36,591 bases of DNA from Candidatus Omnitrophota bacterium (GTDB lineage: Bacteria; Omnitrophota; Omnitrophia; Omnitrophales; JACQQS01), in contig JACQQS010000032.1 in NCBI GenBank assembly GCA_016206925.1, forward strand, positions 1 to 36,591. Reading direction: 5' to 3'. Positions 34,641 through 36,591 of this stretch are shown in pieces. Made by a program: the position numbers and the translations under genes. The notes beneath the pieces are model-generated. The model ran no database searches and was not told the origin of the DNA. It saw only the letters and a list, made by a program, of their open reading frames with translations. Within the stretch, counting starts at the first letter, position 1. Each line of letters opens with the position of its first letter.

Positions 34641-36591
34641 TCAGCTGCCGCTTGCTTGCGTCGCTGCTTTTCCTTCAACAATTCCCTGTGCAATGTTTGG
34701 CGGAACCTCAGCATAACTGTGCGGCTCCATCGTGTAATTTGCCCGGCCTTGTGAGAGAGAACGTATAGCCGTCGCGTAGCCGAACATCTCACCGAGCGGG
34801 ACTAAACCTCGAACAAATTTAATATTGCTGCGATTACCCATTTCCTGAATTTGCGCCCGTCTGGCGCTCAAATCACCGATGATGTCACCCATATATTCCT
34901 CAGGCACGGTCACTTCTACCGACATGATCGGTTCGAGCAAGACCGGCTTCGCCCTTCGCGCCGCTTCTTTAAAACCAAGGATGCCGGCCATCTTAAACGC
35001 AATTTCAGATGAGTCAACTTCGTGAAACGAACCGTCCAGCAGAAACACGCGAACGTCCACCACGGGATATCCGGCCACAACGCCGTTCCGGCAAGCCTCC
35101 TCACAACCTTCTTCGATGGCCGGAATATATTCGCGCGGAATGCGTCCCCCGGTTATTTTGTCAACAAATTCAAATCCTTTTCCGCGTTCTTGCGGTTCTA
35201 TCTGAAGATAGCAATGCCCGTACTGACCCCGGCCGCCCGATTGCTTGATAAACTTTCCCTCAGCTTCTGCCGGCCTGGTGATCGTTTCCTTGTAAGCAAC
35301 TTGCGGCTTTCCGACATTGGCCTGAACATTAAACTCGCGAAGCATGCGATCACGGATGATATCCAAATGCAGTTCGCCCATTCCCGAAATTACCGTCTGG
35401 CCGGTTTCCTGATTCGAAGAGACACGGAATGTTGGATCTTCATCCGCCAGACGCCCCAGCGTGGTGGATAATTTGTCGCGATCCGCTTTTGTCTTGGGTT
35501 CGATCGCCATGGAAATAACCGGCTCGGGAAAATACATGGATTCCAGAATGACCGGGTGTTTTTCATCGCAAAGCGAATCGCCGGTTTTTACATTTTTAAG
35601 GCCGACCACGGCTACGATATTTCCAGCGAGCGCCTCTGATAACTCTTCCCGTTTATTTGCATGCATCAAGAGCAGCCGGCCGATTCTTTCCCGACTATCC
35701 CGCGTGGAATTCAACACATAATCCCCAGTTGCAATTTTCCCCGAATAAATACGCACAAAAGTAAGCTTTCCCACATAAGGGTCGCTCGCAATCTTAAAAG
35801 CAAGACCTGTGAGCGGTTCTTCGGGAACAAGCTTCCGCTCAATCACATTTTTCTCCGCACGAGGTTCGTAACCTTTTACCGTCCCGATATCCACCGGAGA
35901 CGGGAGGAAATCGACCACGCAATCAAGCAACTGTTGAACTCCTTTATTCTTCAATGCCGAAGCGCCAACCACGGGCACAATCTTATGAGCGATCGTCGCT
36001 TTGCGCAGGGCTGCCATAATTTCCTGCTCGGTTAGCGGCTTGTTGTCGAGGTACTTCTCCATTAATTGATCATCCTGTTCAGATACCTTTTCAACCAGAA
36101 AGTTGTAGGTTTCCTTCATCTTTTCTTTGTATTCCGCCGGTACTTCGACAACATCGAATTCGGCGCCCAGTGAATCATCGTGAAACACGATGGCTTTATT
36201 ACGGATTACGTCCAGCACGCCCTTATGCTTATCTTCAACACCCAAAGGAAGAAATATGGGAACGGGATTGCCGCCCAGACGCTCGCGAATTTCCTTCACG
36301 CAACGTTCAAAATCTGCACCGGTGCGGTCCATCTTGTTCACAAATGCAATTCGAGGAACATGGTACCGATCCGCCTGGCGCCAAACGGTCTCAGACTGCG
36401 GTTCGACGCCCGAAACACCGTCAAATACCGCAACGGCACCGTCTAAAACCCTGAGGGACCGCTCCACTTCGATCGTAAAGTCCACGTGCCCGGGTGTATC
36501 AATCAGGTTAATTCGGTGACCACGCCAGAAGCATGTGGTTGCTGCCGAGGTAATCGTGATTCCGCGCTCCTGCTCCTGCTCCATCCAGTCC
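34641..36591 (-). CDS. fusA: Elongation factor G (5' end outside the window)
   Basis: EF-G drives translocation and, with RRF, ribosome recycling. The visible part starts at the switch I region [18 protein letters not shown], followed by DTPGHVDF (G3), [12 protein letters not shown] (G4) and GASALKNKG (G5). Domains II to V follow, including [10 protein letters not shown] in domain IV. It ends AATQASGS at 34641. About 50 N-terminal residues, including the P-loop, lie beyond the right edge. The gene precedes tuf by 17 bases, as in str operons, so rpsG and rpsL are expected further right. Confidence 0.98.
   Translation of the reverse strand, partial: DWMEQEQERGITITSAATTCFWRGHRINLIDTPGHVDFTIEVERSLRVLDGAVAVFDGVSGVEPQSETVWRQADRYHVPRIAFVNKMDRTGADFERCVKEIRERLGGNPVPIFLPLGVEDKHKGVLDVIRNKAIVFHDDSLGAEFDVVEVPAEYKEKMKETYNFLVEKVSEQDDQLMEKYLDNKPLTEQEIMAALRKATIAHKIVPVVGASALKNKGVQQLLDCVVDFLPSPVDIGTVKGYEPRAEKNVIERKLVPEEPLTGLAFKIASDPYVGKLTFVRIYSGKIATGDYVLNSTRDSRERIGRLLLMHANKREELSEALAGNIVAVVGLKNVKTGDSLCDEKHPVILESMYFPEPVISMAIEPKTKADRDKLSTTLGRLADEDPTFRVSSNQETGQTVISGMGELHLDIIRDRMLREFNVQANVGKPQVAYKETITRPAEAEGKFIKQSGGRGQYGHCYLQIEPQERGKGFEFVDKITGGRIPREYIPAIEEGCEEACRNGVVAGYPVVDVRVFLLDGSFHEVDSSEIAFKMAGILGFKEAARRAKPVLLEPIMSVEVTVPEEYMGDIIGDLSARRAQIQEMGNRSNIKFVRGLVPLGEMFGYATAIRSLSQGRANYTMEPHSYAEVPPNIAQGIVEGKAATQASGS

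Overview
The window is a compact bacterial segment in which every gene I can support lies on the minus strand, so transcription runs from the right edge to the left. It reads as a merged str-S10-spc-alpha ribosomal cluster followed by housekeeping and DNA-repair genes. The organism looks Gram-negative-like: there is a SurA-type parvulin with a signal peptide and a CtpA-type protease. It also has PdxA-type vitamin B6 synthesis, GatCAB transamidation, cysteine-bearing (zinc-type) S4, S14, L24 and L36, and no L30 gene. These traits would suit an uncultured PVC-side lineage such as Omnitrophota. That placement is inference from gene content only and is not established.

Layout from right to left: fusA (5' end outside the window) and tuf; the S10 genes rpsJ-rplC-rplD-rplW-rplB-rpsS-rplV-rpsC-rplP-rpmC-rpsQ; the spc genes rplN-rplX-rplE-rpsN-rpsH-rplF-rplR-rpsE-(no rpmD)-rplO-secY-adk-map-infA-rpmJ; and the alpha genes rpsM-rpsK-rpsD-rpoA-rplQ. 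Then come a class I aminotransferase, a very short Mfd-type translocase, a SurA-like chaperone, pdxA and rsmA. A well-formed promoter overlapping the rsmA stop leads into gatC-gatA-gatB, a CtpA-type protease, addB, addA and a 57-codon charged ORF. The left 130 bases carry a 20-bp direct repeat and the start site of a gene that leaves the window, which resembles the end of an inserted mobile element.

The genes are packed tightly, with eleven 4-bp stop/start overlaps, so co-transcription and translational coupling are likely. Ribosome assembly, translation factors, Sec export, RNA polymerase alpha and Gln/Asn-tRNA formation sit together, and recombination (AddAB) and transcription-coupled repair (Mfd) are attached downstream.

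The most unusual items are: (1) a roughly 640-residue Mfd that keeps a UvrA-binding-like D2, the RNA-polymerase interaction domain and the translocase, but lacks D1, D3 and the C-terminal D7; (2) an AddA whose nuclease domain carries a four-cysteine iron-sulphur pattern normally associated with AddB; (3) a tuf gene with codon usage unlike its neighbours; (4) low-complexity tails on many ribosomal proteins; (5) a small ORF whose 3' end runs into a repeated element. No stretch longer than about 105 bases lacks a gene, apart from the left edge. I saw no tRNA, rRNA, CRISPR array or clear intrinsic terminator.
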